DNA of 62,946 bases from Planctomycetota bacterium (GTDB lineage: Bacteria > Planctomycetota > Planctomycetia > Gemmatales > Gemmataceae), in assembly GCA_021413735.1 (NCBI GenBank), contig JAIOPV010000202.1, positions 1 through 62,946 on the forward strand, written 5' to 3'. The position numbers were made by a program, and so were the translations under genes. A model generated the notes under the pieces. The model made no database searches. It saw nothing but the letters and a program-made list of their open reading frames with translations, and was not told the DNA's origin. Each line of letters starts with the position of its first letter. Position 1 is the stretch's first letter. Shown here in pieces: positions 16,133 through 24,806 of the stretch.

Positions 16133-17008
16133 TCACTTCTTCGCGGGCGGTGTCGCGAGGTACTTCGGCAAAGTTGCCGTGTCGAGAGCGACCGGTGCCC
16201 CACCCTTGGGGATGTCCACACCCGCAGCCCACAGTATCGCATTCGTCTCGAAGCGCCGATACCCCTCCTCCGCAAAACTCTTGTGCAGGTGACCGCCCGT
16301 GAACACCACCGCTCGCCCGCCTTCCGGTCGGTCGAACGCCCACGCCACGATCGCGTCGTCAGCCTTCGGGTCGTCCTTGCTCTTCGGGTTCACGGTTCGC
16401 AACAACGGCGTCACGCCCTTCATTCCCGCGACGAATTTGTGCTTCCAGAGGTAGCCGTCGTCGATGGTGAACGGCGTCACGCCTCGGAAGATCGGGTGAT
16501 CGGGGAAGTCCTTGAACTCCGAAACCCAGTGCGCCCGCTGCGAGTGCTTCGCTTCCCACGCTCCGCCAACGAGTCCGCGAGCGCGATCACCCAAATCCTT
16601 CGGATAGTCGGCAGTTTGGTGAAGTTGCACGAGCCCTGCTCCGCCGTCGAGCATCTTCGTGATCTGTGCGAGTCGGTCACCCTTGAGGATGCCGTGCTTG
16701 TCGCCACCGTCGAACAGGAACACAACTGCCTTCGCGCCGGTGAGCGTTTCGGGTTTCGTCGGCCAGTCGATGGCGATGACGGGAGCCACGCCGGAAGTTT
16801 GCTTCAGCATGTCGGCGAGAACCGTAACCCCCGCGACGTATTCGTGTTCCCCGGCCTTGTAGTAGTTCGACCCGGCAATCAGCACGATTTTCGTGGCTTT
16901 GGGGTCGGTTGGCGGTTCTTCAAGCTTCCAACCGCCAGGCAAAGCAGGCGGGTCGGCAGCAACAGCAACCTGTGCGAACGCGAGAACAATCAGAAAAGCG
17001 CAACGCAT
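16133..17008 (-). CDS. ThuA-like domain protein, exported
   Basis: A 291-residue protein with a signal peptide (MRCAFLIVLAFAQVAVAAD). The rest matches the ThuA/glutamine-amidotransferase-like fold found in planctomycete trehalose-utilisation-related proteins: KIVLIAGSNYYKAGEHEY, VVFLFDGGDKHGI, GLVQLHQTADYP, a loop with WVSEFKDFPDHPIFRGV, AWAFDRPEGGRAVVFTGGHLHKSF, and FETNAILWAAGVDIP at the end. Such proteins are often joined to cytochrome or sugar-acid dehydrogenase genes. The reaction is not established. ATG 17008 has GGAG 7 bases upstream. It is divergent from the next DUF1549/1553 gene, sharing a 142-base upstream region. Confidence 0.8.
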   Translation of the reverse strand: MRCAFLIVLAFAQVAVAADPPALPGGWKLEEPPTDPKATKIVLIAGSNYYKAGEHEYVAGVTVLADMLKQTSGVAPVIAIDWPTKPETLTGAKAVVFLFDGGDKHGILKGDRLAQITKMLDGGAGLVQLHQTADYPKDLGDRARGLVGGAWEAKHSQRAHWVSEFKDFPDHPIFRGVTPFTIDDGYLWKHKFVAGMKGVTPLLRTVNPKSKDDPKADDAIVAWAFDRPEGGRAVVFTGGHLHKSFAEEGYRRFETNAILWAAGVDIPKGGAPVALDTATLPKYLATPPAKK

Positions 17009-17150
17009 TGAAGACTCCGCGGAGGGTATGGGGTTCAACACTCAAGAGCCGACGCGGGATCGGTTGGACCGAAAAATCGTGTCCAAACTTCGTCCGTGCT
17101 GCTATTCTCTTGTACCCGCCGCCCGCCGAAATGCGACGAGAACTCTCCAT

Positions 17151-20015
17151 ATGTCACGCCCCTTCGCCGTAGTGCTGGCCGTCCTTGCCATCCCGACAGG
17201 CCCATCCCGCGTCACTGCTGCCGACCTGACCCCGAAGGAAGTCGACTTCTTCGAGAAGAAGATTCGACCCATCCTCACCGAACACTGCTACTCATGCCAC
17301 TCTGCGGAAGCCGAGGCGAAGAAAAAGCTCAAGGGCGGGCTTTCGCTCGACACCCGCGACGCCGTTCGCAACGGCGGTGACAGCGGACCGTCACTCGTTG
17401 CCGGGAAGCCTGCCGAGAGTCTGCTTCTCAAGACGATGAAGTACGACGGCGACGTGAAGATGCCCCCGAAGGGTAAACTGCCCGATGCCGTGATCGCCGA
17501 CTTCGAAGCGTGGGTGAAGATGGGTGCCCCGGACCCGCGAACCGCTGGCGATCGCAAGAAGCAAGTCGGGCTGACCATTGAGGAAGGCAAGAAGTTCTGG
17601 GCGTATGTGCCGCGTGCCGAGCCGAACGTTCCCGCCTTGTTAGATGTAGCGTGGTCGGCTGGCGACATCGACCGCTTCGTGCTATCGCGGCTCGAAGCAA
17701 AAGGGCTGAAGCCGGCACCCGATGCGGACAAGGTTACGCTCATTCGGCGAGTCTACTTCGATCTGATCGGGCTGCCACCGACGCCGGAACAGATCGACGC
17801 CTTCGTGCAGTCCACCGACCCGAAGGCTTACGAAAAACTGGTCGATTCGCTGCTGGCGTCTCGCGGGTTCGGCGAACGCTGGGGCCGGCACTGGCTCGAC
17901 GTCGCCCGCTACGCCGAGTCGGTCACGCTCCGCGGCTTCATCTACAAGGACGCCTGGCGTTACCGCGATTACGTCATCGACAGCTTCAACACGGACGTGC
18001 CCTTCGATCGTTTCGTGCGAGAACAACTCGCGGGGGATCTGCTGCCGGCTGCCGACCACACGGCACGCAAACGTCAGCTGGTCGCCACGTCGTTCCTGGC
18101 GCTCGGCAACACGAACCTCGAGGAACAAGACAAGAAGCAGCTTCGCATGGATATGGTCGATGAGCAGCTCGATGTCGTCGCGAAGGGGTTCCTCGCTCAA
18201 ACCGTGACGTGTGCCCGCTGCCACGATCACAAGTTCGACCCGATTCCGACCAAGGATTATTACGCACTCGCGGGCATCTTCCGGAACGCGAAGTCTCTCG
18301 AACACTCGAACGTCTCGAAGTGGATCGAGGTTCCGCTGCCGGTCGAACCTGAGGCCGAAGCCGCGTTGAAGAAGCATAACGAAGCGGTGGCCGCGTTGCA
18401 GGCGAAGATCAAGGCTGCGAAAACCGTGGCCAGCGTGAAGCCCGTACCGAACAAGGGAGCGGTCGCGATCAAGGACGTGCCCGGAATCGCCGTCGATGAT
18501 GCCGCCGCGAAGAAGGTTGGCGAATGGAAGTTCTCGAAGTTCAACCCGACGTATGTCGGCGAGGGCTACGTTCACGACGACAACGCGGGCAAGGGCGAGA
18601 AGACGATCACGTTCGACCCGCACATCGAGAAGACTGGCAAGTATGAGGTGCTGTTCGCGTACAGCCCCGGCACCAACCGCGCCGACAACGTGCCCGTCAC
18701 CGTGTTCAGTGCTGAGGGCGAGAAGCAGATCACCATCGACATGCAGAAGACGCCGCCGATCGACGGGCACTTCGTGTCGCTCGGAACCTACCGCTTCGAG
18801 AAGGACGGGCAGAGTTTCATCATCGTTGCGAACGAGGGCACAAAGGGTCACGTTACGGCTGATGCGGTCACGTTCGTTCCGGTGACTGGCGACAAGAAAG
18901 AGACTGCGAAGACGCCTGGCGACAAGAAAGAAACCGCGAAGGCCGACAAGGCGGCACCGCCCGCGAAGGCTGAAGAATCTCCGGCACTGAAGGAACTGGA
19001 AGCAGAGTTGAAGAAGCTCGAAGCGAGTGGCCCGCAGCGACCGATGGCGATCAGCGTGGTCGAGGAAAAGGCGATTGAAGACGCGAAAATTCACGTTCGC
19101 GGAAGCGTTCACAATCTCGGAGCGTTGGCACCGCGTGGCGTGCTGCAAGTCGCGACCATCGGATCGACCCCGGTATTCCCGAAGGATGCGAGCGGTCGCA
19201 AGGAACTCGCGGAATGGATTTCGTCGGCTGAGAATCCGCTGACGGCACGAGTGTATGCGAACCGAACGTGGCACTGGCTATTCGGCAGCGGCATCGTTCG
19301 CACGGTCGACAACTTCGGCACGACGGGCGAGAAGCCTTCGAACCCCGAGTTGCTTGAGTATCTCGCGTCGCGGTTCGTGAAGGACGGTTGGAGCACGAAG
19401 AAGCTCGTTCGCGAGATCGTGTTGAGCCGCACGTATCGCCAATCGTCGGTCGGCGTTGCCGAGACGGTCGCAGCCGACGCGGACAACTTGCTCTTCGGGC
19501 GAGCGAATCGTCGTCGTCTCGAAGCGGAGTGCATCCGCGACGCGATGGTTTCCGTGACAGGCAAGCTGACCGAGCACACCGGCGGCCCGACGTTTCCGAT
19601 GACCACCGCGGCCGACTACTCGTTCAAGTCGAACCTGGATGTGCGGAGCGTGTACTTGCCGGCGTTCCGCAACAGCATCCCGGAAATCCTCGAAGTGTTC
19701 GACATGGCCGACACGAGTATGGTCACCGGCAAGCGAAACGCGAGTACGGTGGCACCGCAGGCGTTGTTCTTGCTGAACAACCCGTGGGTAAACGAGCAGG
19801 CCAAGAACACCGCAACGAAGTTGCTTGCCATGAAGATCGACGATGACGCTCGATTGACCCGTGCGTATCGCGAGATTCTCGGCCGCGAGCCGACCATGGG
19901 TGAGCGTGCCGTGGCGACGAAGTATCTGAAGGCGAACGTGGCGAATCCGTCGGCCGCGTGGGCGGGCGTGGTTCACGCGCTGTTCGCGTCGGTGGACTTC
20001 CGGTTCACGAACTGA
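17151..20015 (+). CDS. PSCyt1-DUF1549-DUF1553 cytochrome protein with golvesin-like insert
   Basis: A 954-residue exported protein built like the one at 9274. Order: signal peptide (MSRPFAVVLAVLAIP...VTAAD), PSCyt1 with HCYSCH and MPPKGKLP, DUF1549 (about 165-375) with CARCHDHKFDP, then a golvesin/xanthan-lyase-like beta domain (about 455-580: WKFSKFNPTYVGEGYVHDD ... DGHFVSLGTYRF), a charged linker with two DKKETAK units, a coiled-coil-like helix, and DUF1553 (NRTWHWLFGSGIV, RRRLEAECIRDAM, QALFLLNNPW). The inserted domain differs from the discoidin-like one in the paralogue. ATG 17151 begins the signal peptide. Paired with the DUF1501 gene 110 bases downstream. Confidence 0.88.
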   Translation: MSRPFAVVLAVLAIPTGPSRVTAADLTPKEVDFFEKKIRPILTEHCYSCHSAEAEAKKKLKGGLSLDTRDAVRNGGDSGPSLVAGKPAESLLLKTMKYDGDVKMPPKGKLPDAVIADFEAWVKMGAPDPRTAGDRKKQVGLTIEEGKKFWAYVPRAEPNVPALLDVAWSAGDIDRFVLSRLEAKGLKPAPDADKVTLIRRVYFDLIGLPPTPEQIDAFVQSTDPKAYEKLVDSLLASRGFGERWGRHWLDVARYAESVTLRGFIYKDAWRYRDYVIDSFNTDVPFDRFVREQLAGDLLPAADHTARKRQLVATSFLALGNTNLEEQDKKQLRMDMVDEQLDVVAKGFLAQTVTCARCHDHKFDPIPTKDYYALAGIFRNAKSLEHSNVSKWIEVPLPVEPEAEAALKKHNEAVAALQAKIKAAKTVASVKPVPNKGAVAIKDVPGIAVDDAAAKKVGEWKFSKFNPTYVGEGYVHDDNAGKGEKTITFDPHIEKTGKYEVLFAYSPGTNRADNVPVTVFSAEGEKQITIDMQKTPPIDGHFVSLGTYRFEKDGQSFIIVANEGTKGHVTADAVTFVPVTGDKKETAKTPGDKKETAKADKAAPPAKAEESPALKELEAELKKLEASGPQRPMAISVVEEKAIEDAKIHVRGSVHNLGALAPRGVLQVATIGSTPVFPKDASGRKELAEWISSAENPLTARVYANRTWHWLFGSGIVRTVDNFGTTGEKPSNPELLEYLASRFVKDGWSTKKLVREIVLSRTYRQSSVGVAETVAADADNLLFGRANRRRLEAECIRDAMVSVTGKLTEHTGGPTFPMTTAADYSFKSNLDVRSVYLPAFRNSIPEILEVFDMADTSMVTGKRNASTVAPQALFLLNNPWVNEQAKNTATKLLAMKIDDDARLTRAYREILGREPTMGERAVATKYLKANVANPSAAWAGVVHALFASVDFRFTN

Positions 20016-20104
20016 TTGAGCGTCGAGCCGTCAGGCCGACGGTTGTTGCTCTAATTGAAACTGGTTTGACTTCGCACCGTCGGGCTAACGCCCCGACGCT
20101 CACA
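20016..20104. repeat. Interspersed palindrome, family B
   Basis: GAGCGTCG...CCGACGGT and ACCGTCGG...CGACGCTC are inverted arms separated by about 30 bases. Related copies are at 24687-24776 and 52689-52760. It lies between the paired genes at 17151 and 20126 and could partly terminate or protect the transcript. Confidence 0.7.
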
Positions 20105-20125
20105 AACACCTGATTCGGAACACCA

Positions 20126-21541
20126 ATGCTGCATACCCTCTCTCGACGCGAATGGCTCGCTCGCACTGGCTGCGGGTTCGGCGGACTCGCGTTCGCCGGG
20201 CTTGCGAACGCACACGCTGCCAGCACCAACCCGCTCGACCCGAAGCCGACGCACTTCCCCGCGAAGGCCAAGCGAATCATCTTCCTGTTCATGCAGGGCG
20301 GCGTCAGCCACGTCGATTCCTACGACAACAAGCCGCGTCTCACCAAAGACGACGGCAAGCAGTTCGCCTTCGACGACGCCCGCGTGATCGCCAATACCGG
20401 TCAACGGGGCAGCTCGCAGCGAGTCATGAAGCCGCTGTGGAAGTTCGCTCAGCACGGCAAGTCGGGCATGTGGGCGTCGGACCTGTTCCCGCAGGTCGCG
20501 AAGCACGTCGACGAGTTGTGCTTCATCAAGTCGATGCACACGGAGGGGGTCGCACACGGCCCGGCGACGCTGTTCCTCCACTGCGGCAGCACGAACTTCG
20601 TTCGCCCCAGCTTCGGCTCGTGGGCACTGTACGGACTTGGCACGGAGAACCAGAACTTACCCGGCTTCGTGTCGATTGCTCCCTCGTCGGGCAACGGCGG
20701 TCCCCGCAACTATGGCAACGCCTTCCTGCCGGCCGTTTATCAGGGAACGGCTCTGGGTCGTGCGGGTCGGCCTGCCAGCGAATCGACCATCCGCAACCTG
20801 TCGCCGACGCTGTCCGCATCCGAAGCGAAGGGACAGTTCGAGCTGCTGCGGGAATTGAACGCGGAGCAGTTGAAGCGGAACCCAGGCGATACGGAGTTGG
20901 AAGCGGTCGCGAACTCCTACGAACTCGCGGGCCGCATGCAGTTGAACGCCCCTGACGTGCTCGATCTGTCGAAGGAATCGGCCGAGACCAAGAAGGCTTA
21001 CGGCATCGGCGAGAAGGCGACCGACACGTTCGGTCAGCAGTGCCTCATGGCCCGGCGACTGTCGGAGCAGGGCGTGCGGTTCATTCAGGTGACCTACGGC
21101 GACAGTTCCGCGAATCCGGCGTGGGATCAGCACTCGAACATGCCGAAGCACGGCGACCACGCCTTCGCGGTGGATAAGCCGATCGCGGGGCTGCTCGAAG
21201 ACCTGAAGAAACGCGACTTGCTGAAGGACACGATCGTGTGGTGGGGTGGCGAGTTCGGCCGCACGCCATACGCACAGGGGAACGGCACCGGTCGCGATCA
21301 CAACCCGCTCGGGTTCACGACGTGGGTCGCGGGCGGCGGCTTCAAGGCGGGGTTCTCACACGGAGCGACCGACGAGTTCGGAGCGCTCGCGGTCGAGGAC
21401 AAGGTTCACATGCACGACCTGCACGCGACTCTGCTGCACCAGATGGGTCTCGATCACGAGAAGCTGACGTTCGAGTACGCGGGCCGACCGTTCCGGCTCA
21501 CCGATGTGCACGGGCATGTTGTGAAGGAAGTGATTGCGTAA
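20126..21541 (+). CDS. DUF1501 family protein
   Basis: A 471-residue Tat-type exported DUF1501 protein: leader LSRREWLARTGCGFGGLAFAGLANAHA (RR-E-W-L), then KRIIFLFMQGGVSHVDSYDNKP, MHTEGVAHGPATLFLH, LMARRLSEQGVRFIQVTYGD, IVWWGGEFGRTPYAQG, GRDHNPLGFTTW and the RLTDVHGHVVKEV tail. The pattern, including a histidine after the GRD and a conserved tail, agrees with the paralogues at 12162 and 22988. The start ATG 20126 is at the Tat leader. Its partner is the DUF1549/1553 gene upstream. It converges with another DUF1501 gene across a family A palindrome. Confidence 0.88.
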   Translation: MLHTLSRREWLARTGCGFGGLAFAGLANAHAASTNPLDPKPTHFPAKAKRIIFLFMQGGVSHVDSYDNKPRLTKDDGKQFAFDDARVIANTGQRGSSQRVMKPLWKFAQHGKSGMWASDLFPQVAKHVDELCFIKSMHTEGVAHGPATLFLHCGSTNFVRPSFGSWALYGLGTENQNLPGFVSIAPSSGNGGPRNYGNAFLPAVYQGTALGRAGRPASESTIRNLSPTLSASEAKGQFELLRELNAEQLKRNPGDTELEAVANSYELAGRMQLNAPDVLDLSKESAETKKAYGIGEKATDTFGQQCLMARRLSEQGVRFIQVTYGDSSANPAWDQHSNMPKHGDHAFAVDKPIAGLLEDLKKRDLLKDTIVWWGGEFGRTPYAQGNGTGRDHNPLGFTTWVAGGGFKAGFSHGATDEFGALAVEDKVHMHDLHATLLHQMGLDHEKLTFEYAGRPFRLTDVHGHVVKEVIA

Positions 21542-21545
21542 ATGA

Positions 21546-21601
21546 TTTTGCCGCTTGCGGCGTAGCGCTCGCTCAAGAGCGCTACGCCGCAAGCGGCAAA
21601 A
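21546..21601. terminator. Family A palindrome at convergent gene ends
   Basis: 25-base perfect arms (21546-21570 and 21577-21601, TTTTGCCGCTTGCGGCGTAG...) with a 6-base loop. T- and A-runs on both outer sides make it look like an intrinsic terminator in both directions, and it lies between stops at 21541 and 21615. Confidence 0.8.
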
Positions 21602-21614
21602 CCAAACACCAATC

Positions 21615-22988
21615 TCACATCAGTTCTTCGATGGGCTTGCCGCTCGGGAGCACCACGATCGGCCGACCGTTGTTCATGTAGTTCGCTTCGGTGTCCACGC
21701 CGAGGTGCTTGTACACCGTCGCCAGCACATCCTGCGGCGTCTTCGGGTTGGTCTTCGGGAACGCTCCAATCGCGTCCGATTCGCCAACCACGCGGCCGCC
21801 CTTGATCGGCCCGCCTGCCATCACGCCGCTGAACACGTTCGGGTAGTGGTCACGGCCCGCGTTGTTGTTCACCTTCGGCGTGCGGCCGAACTCACCCCAT
21901 GCCAGGACCAGCGTTGTGTCCAGCAAGCCGCGTGTGTCAAGGTCTTCGATCAGCGCCGTGAACGCCTGATCCCATCGCGGCAAGAAGCCCAACCGCAGCG
22001 ACTCGAAGCCCTTCACGTGCGTGTCCCACCAGCGACAGTCAACTGTGACCAACCGAACGCCAGCCTCCACGAGCCGGCGTGCCAGCAGGATTCGCTGTGC
22101 CCAGTTCGGCGCCCCGCAACGGTCGGCGGCCTTCGGGTCGAACGCCGGCATGAACCCGTAACGTTCGCGGAGTTTCATCGGCTCCTTGTCGAGATCGAAC
22201 GCATCGCGAGCCGCCTCGGAGGTCAGAATCTCCCACGCCTTCGCCTGGAACTTGTCCGCAGCGTCAACCTGCCCGGTGCGGTCGGCATCTCGCCGCATGT
22301 TGTCGAAGTCCTTCAGCAGCGACTTGCGATCGCCGACCTGCTCCATCGTCACGCCATCGGCGAGCTGGAAGTTCGGCAGCTTGAACGGGCCTTCCGCGGC
22401 AGGGTCGGCCTGCGTCTCGAACGGCTTGTGCGCCACGCCGAGATACGCCGAGCCGGTGCCGGGGTTCATCTTCGGAATCATCACGTAACTGGGCATCGAC
22501 AGGTTCTGATGACCGAGTTGCTTCGACACAATCGAGCCGATGCTCGGGTGGATGTTCGTGTCGGGGCTGGGGCCGGAGTTGTAGCCGGTGAAACAAATCT
22601 GGTCGCCGGCGGAGTGGCCCGCGTCGTGGTGGTGCAGGCTGCGAATGATCGACCACTTGTCCATGATCGCCGCTTGCTTCGGCATCATGTCGGAGAGGCG
22701 AATTCCCGGCACTTTCGTGTTCATCACGCCAAATTCGCCGCGAACCTCGACCGGGGCGTCGGGCTTCGGGTCCCACATATCGTGGTGACTCGGTCCGCCA
22801 CGCATCCAGAGGATGATGACGTTGTTGGTCTTCGTCGGGGACGTCAACGGAATGCCGGGGCTCGCCTGGGCCTTGAGCAGTTCGCTGAGCGAAAGGCCAG
22901 CAGCGCCGAGGATGCCGGCTTTCACGAAGCTGCGGCGATCGGGCATGGCAAGGTTTCGGCGGAAGTCGGCACAAGTGCGGGCGGGCAT
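21615..22988 (-). CDS. DUF1501 family protein
   Basis: A 457-residue exported DUF1501 protein. The leader RTCADFRRNLAMPDRRSFVKAGILGAAGLSLSELLKAQA carries an RR-S-F Tat-type motif. Signatures: VIILWMRGGPSHHDMWDPKP, HHHDAGHSAGDQICFTG, LARRLVEAGVRLVTVDC, LVLAWGEFGRTPKVN and GRDHYPN. The C-terminus GRPIVVLPSGKPIEELM replaces the tail seen in the other subfamily, so this gene is closer to those at 37368 and 40167. ATG 22988 has GAGGG upstream. It has no DUF1549 partner next to it. Single gene, followed upstream by about 300 gene-free bases. Confidence 0.88.
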   Translation of the reverse strand: MPARTCADFRRNLAMPDRRSFVKAGILGAAGLSLSELLKAQASPGIPLTSPTKTNNVIILWMRGGPSHHDMWDPKPDAPVEVRGEFGVMNTKVPGIRLSDMMPKQAAIMDKWSIIRSLHHHDAGHSAGDQICFTGYNSGPSPDTNIHPSIGSIVSKQLGHQNLSMPSYVMIPKMNPGTGSAYLGVAHKPFETQADPAAEGPFKLPNFQLADGVTMEQVGDRKSLLKDFDNMRRDADRTGQVDAADKFQAKAWEILTSEAARDAFDLDKEPMKLRERYGFMPAFDPKAADRCGAPNWAQRILLARRLVEAGVRLVTVDCRWWDTHVKGFESLRLGFLPRWDQAFTALIEDLDTRGLLDTTLVLAWGEFGRTPKVNNNAGRDHYPNVFSGVMAGGPIKGGRVVGESDAIGAFPKTNPKTPQDVLATVYKHLGVDTEANYMNNGRPIVVLPSGKPIEELM

Positions 22989-23288
22989 GTGGTGCCCTCT
23001 GGCGGGATGGTGGAGGCGGGAACACCCTGAATCGAGTGTTGGTTGAAGATTACCACGCCGCATTCGAGAAGGCCAGCGCCTTTCGATCAGAGCCGACAAA
23101 TGATTGTTGCTGTGTCAAGGAAGTCGGCAACACTTCAACGTTTCTCATTGGTTCCGGGCCAGATACCCACCCCACCTCCGGAACCATCCATTTCACGTCC
23201 GGAAGAATCTCACTCGTCCGGAAGAAACTACATGAGAGTATTTGCCGCCTCGCAGGATGGGAAACGCATCTCTTTCTGACGTGGGTCT
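22989..23288. other. Gene-free 300 bases with a family D repeat
   Basis: No gene seen. Contains the inverted family D copy and little else. Confidence 0.6.
23147..23228 (-). repeat. Interspersed repeat family D, copy 2 (inverted)
   Basis: Reads on the minus strand TTTCTTCCGGACGAGTGAGA, then a TTCCGGACGTGAAATGG unit, then GGTTCCGGAGGTGGGGTGGG and CCCGGAACCAATG. Same unit order as the copy at 8878-8981. Confidence 0.7.
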
Positions 23289-23828
23289 TTAGACTGTTTC
23301 GCCCATCAGTTCCCGGACGAACGCGACGCAGTTCGGGTAGCGGTCCTCGGGATTCTTGCTCAACGCACGGCCCACAACTGGCTGATCGCTTTCCGGAAGC
23401 GGGGTCAGGTTTGGCGTGCCGGTCAGATGCTGCATCACCAGCTCCTGCAATGACGAAGCGGCAAGCGGACGCACTCCCGTCAGCAATTCCTGATACACAT
23501 TCGCGAGGCTGTACTGATCGGAGGAGCTTGAAAGACGGGCTTCGAACGTTTCGGGGGCTCCATAAGCCGAGGTGACGCACTCGGACAGCTTCACCATACC
23601 GCCTTTCACGAGCGGAACCGCAGTATCCGGATCACGCAGGGTCGCACTTCCCCGGTCCAACAAGATCGTTTGCGGGCTCACGTTGCGGTGTTGCTTTTCG
23701 TCTTCTTGAAGCTGATCGAGAGCGCGAGCGACGTCGACCAGATAGTACAGCAACTCGGCGCGAGGAATACCCGGCAACCCCAGTTCACGGCATGCTTCGA
23801 AACGATCATGGAGCGTGAATTCCGTCAT
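23289..23828 (-). CDS. Degenerate kinase C-lobe protein (pseudokinase-like)
   Basis: A 179-residue product with only a kinase C-lobe. It begins in the region of helix E (LLYYLVDVARALDQLQEDEK), has HRNVSPQTILL where active kinases have HRDxKPxN, an APE-like YGAPETF, SDQYSLANVYQELLTGVRP in the position of helix F, and a helix I region (RALSKNPEDRYPN). The N-lobe, VAIK lysine and HRD aspartate are absent, and the DFG position reads RDPD. So it cannot be a normal kinase. It may be a scaffold or a decayed remnant. The start ATG 23828 has no good ribosome-binding site, and a family A palindrome begins 23 bases upstream of it. Confidence 0.6.
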   Translation of the reverse strand: MTEFTLHDRFEACRELGLPGIPRAELLYYLVDVARALDQLQEDEKQHRNVSPQTILLDRGSATLRDPDTAVPLVKGGMVKLSECVTSAYGAPETFEARLSSSSDQYSLANVYQELLTGVRPLAASSLQELVMQHLTGTPNLTPLPESDQPVVGRALSKNPEDRYPNCVAFVRELMGETV

Positions 23829-23850
23829 GGTGAAGTCTTTGGTCCGCTGG

Positions 23851-23902
23851 TTTTGCCGCTTGCGGCGTAGCGCTCACGAGCGCTACGCCGCAAGCGGCAA
23901 AA
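23851..23902. repeat. Family A palindrome upstream of the kinase-fragment gene
   Basis: 25-base perfect arms (23851-23875, 23878-23902) with a 2-base loop. Unlike the other copies it sits between two divergent starts (23828 and 24072), that is, in a promoter or leader region. Confidence 0.8.
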
Positions 23903-24071
23903 TTCCCTCTATCGGTCAAAACGATGACACAGTTTGGCTGAACCGACCTGCGACCCATCCTGTTCTGGCTGCCGTATCGTAAAATGATTCACATCTCAAA
24001 GCCGTCTACCGAACCGGTCGGCCGTGTAAGTCGTCCACTGTGTTGCTGGTATCCTCAACGGGAAGCCCTGC

Positions 24072-24683
24072 ATGGCCGAGGCTCCGCTCACGCGGGTTAC
24101 CCTGCTCACTCGCATCCGCGATGGTCATGATACCGTTGCGTGGCGCGAGTTTGTGCAGCTTTACGGCCCAGTTGTGTATCGGTTCGCCCGGAATCGCGGC
24201 TTGCAGGACGCCGACGCCGCTGACTTGATGCAAGACGTGCTGCGAAGCGTTGCCCGCAATGCGCACAAGATGGAGTACGACCCCAAACGAGGCACTTTTC
24301 GCGGGTGGCTGTATACCGTCACCCGAAACAAAATTTACAACTTCCTCAGCAGTCAACGTAACCGCCCACGCGGCACCGGCGACACCGACGCTCAGGAACG
24401 ACTCGAATCCACGCCCGCCCGTGAAGAAGACGGCCCCGACGCCGAATGGGAGAAAGAGTACCAACGCCGCCTCACCGCCCAGGCAATGGAGCGAGTGAAG
24501 GATGAGTTTCAGCCCGCGACCTGGAAAGCGTTCTGGGAAACAGCCGTGGAAGGCAATTCCGCTGCGGATGTCGGGGCCGGGTTAAAGATGACGGCCGGAG
24601 CGGTATACGTGGCCAAGAGCCGCGTGCTGGCTCGACTTCGCGATGAAGTGAAGAAGTTGATGGAAAACGAAGACGGAGAATGA
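24072..24683 (+). CDS. ECF-type RNA polymerase sigma factor
   Basis: A 203-residue sigma-70 family ECF factor. Region 2 is visible as AWREFVQLYGPVVYRFARNRGLQDADAADLMQDVLRSVARN...RGTFRGWLYTVTRNKIYNFL (about 23-95), with the planctomycete-type DLMQDV. Region 4 lies near 155-200, RVKDEFQPATWKAFWE ... AVYVAKSRVLARLRDEV. The linker is charged and variable. It should direct RNA polymerase to promoters under control of the kinase encoded next. ATG 24072 is used. Downstream 123 bases contain a family B palindrome before the kinase gene. Confidence 0.88.
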   Translation: MAEAPLTRVTLLTRIRDGHDTVAWREFVQLYGPVVYRFARNRGLQDADAADLMQDVLRSVARNAHKMEYDPKRGTFRGWLYTVTRNKIYNFLSSQRNRPRGTGDTDAQERLESTPAREEDGPDAEWEKEYQRRLTAQAMERVKDEFQPATWKAFWETAVEGNSAADVGAGLKMTAGAVYVAKSRVLARLRDEVKKLMENEDGE

Positions 24684-24686
24684 ATT

Positions 24687-24776
24687 TTGTGAGCGTCGAG
24701 GCGTAAGCCCGACGGTGCTGCCCGGAACCCGTTCAATCGCAAACTCACCGTCGGCCTAACGGCCCGACGCTCACAA
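24687..24776. repeat. Family B palindrome between sigma factor and kinase genes
   Basis: TTGTGAGCGTCGAGGCGTAA... and ...CCTAACGGCCCGACGCTCAC are inverted arms with about 30 bases between. It lies between two co-directional genes. Confidence 0.75.
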
Positions 24777-24806
24777 TCTGTCGTTCTGATCGTCAGGTAA
24801 ACACCT

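Noticed and set aside
17682-19274. Minus-strand frame of 530 codons
   Set aside because: Antisense to the cytochrome gene at 17151; low-complexity Arg-rich translation.
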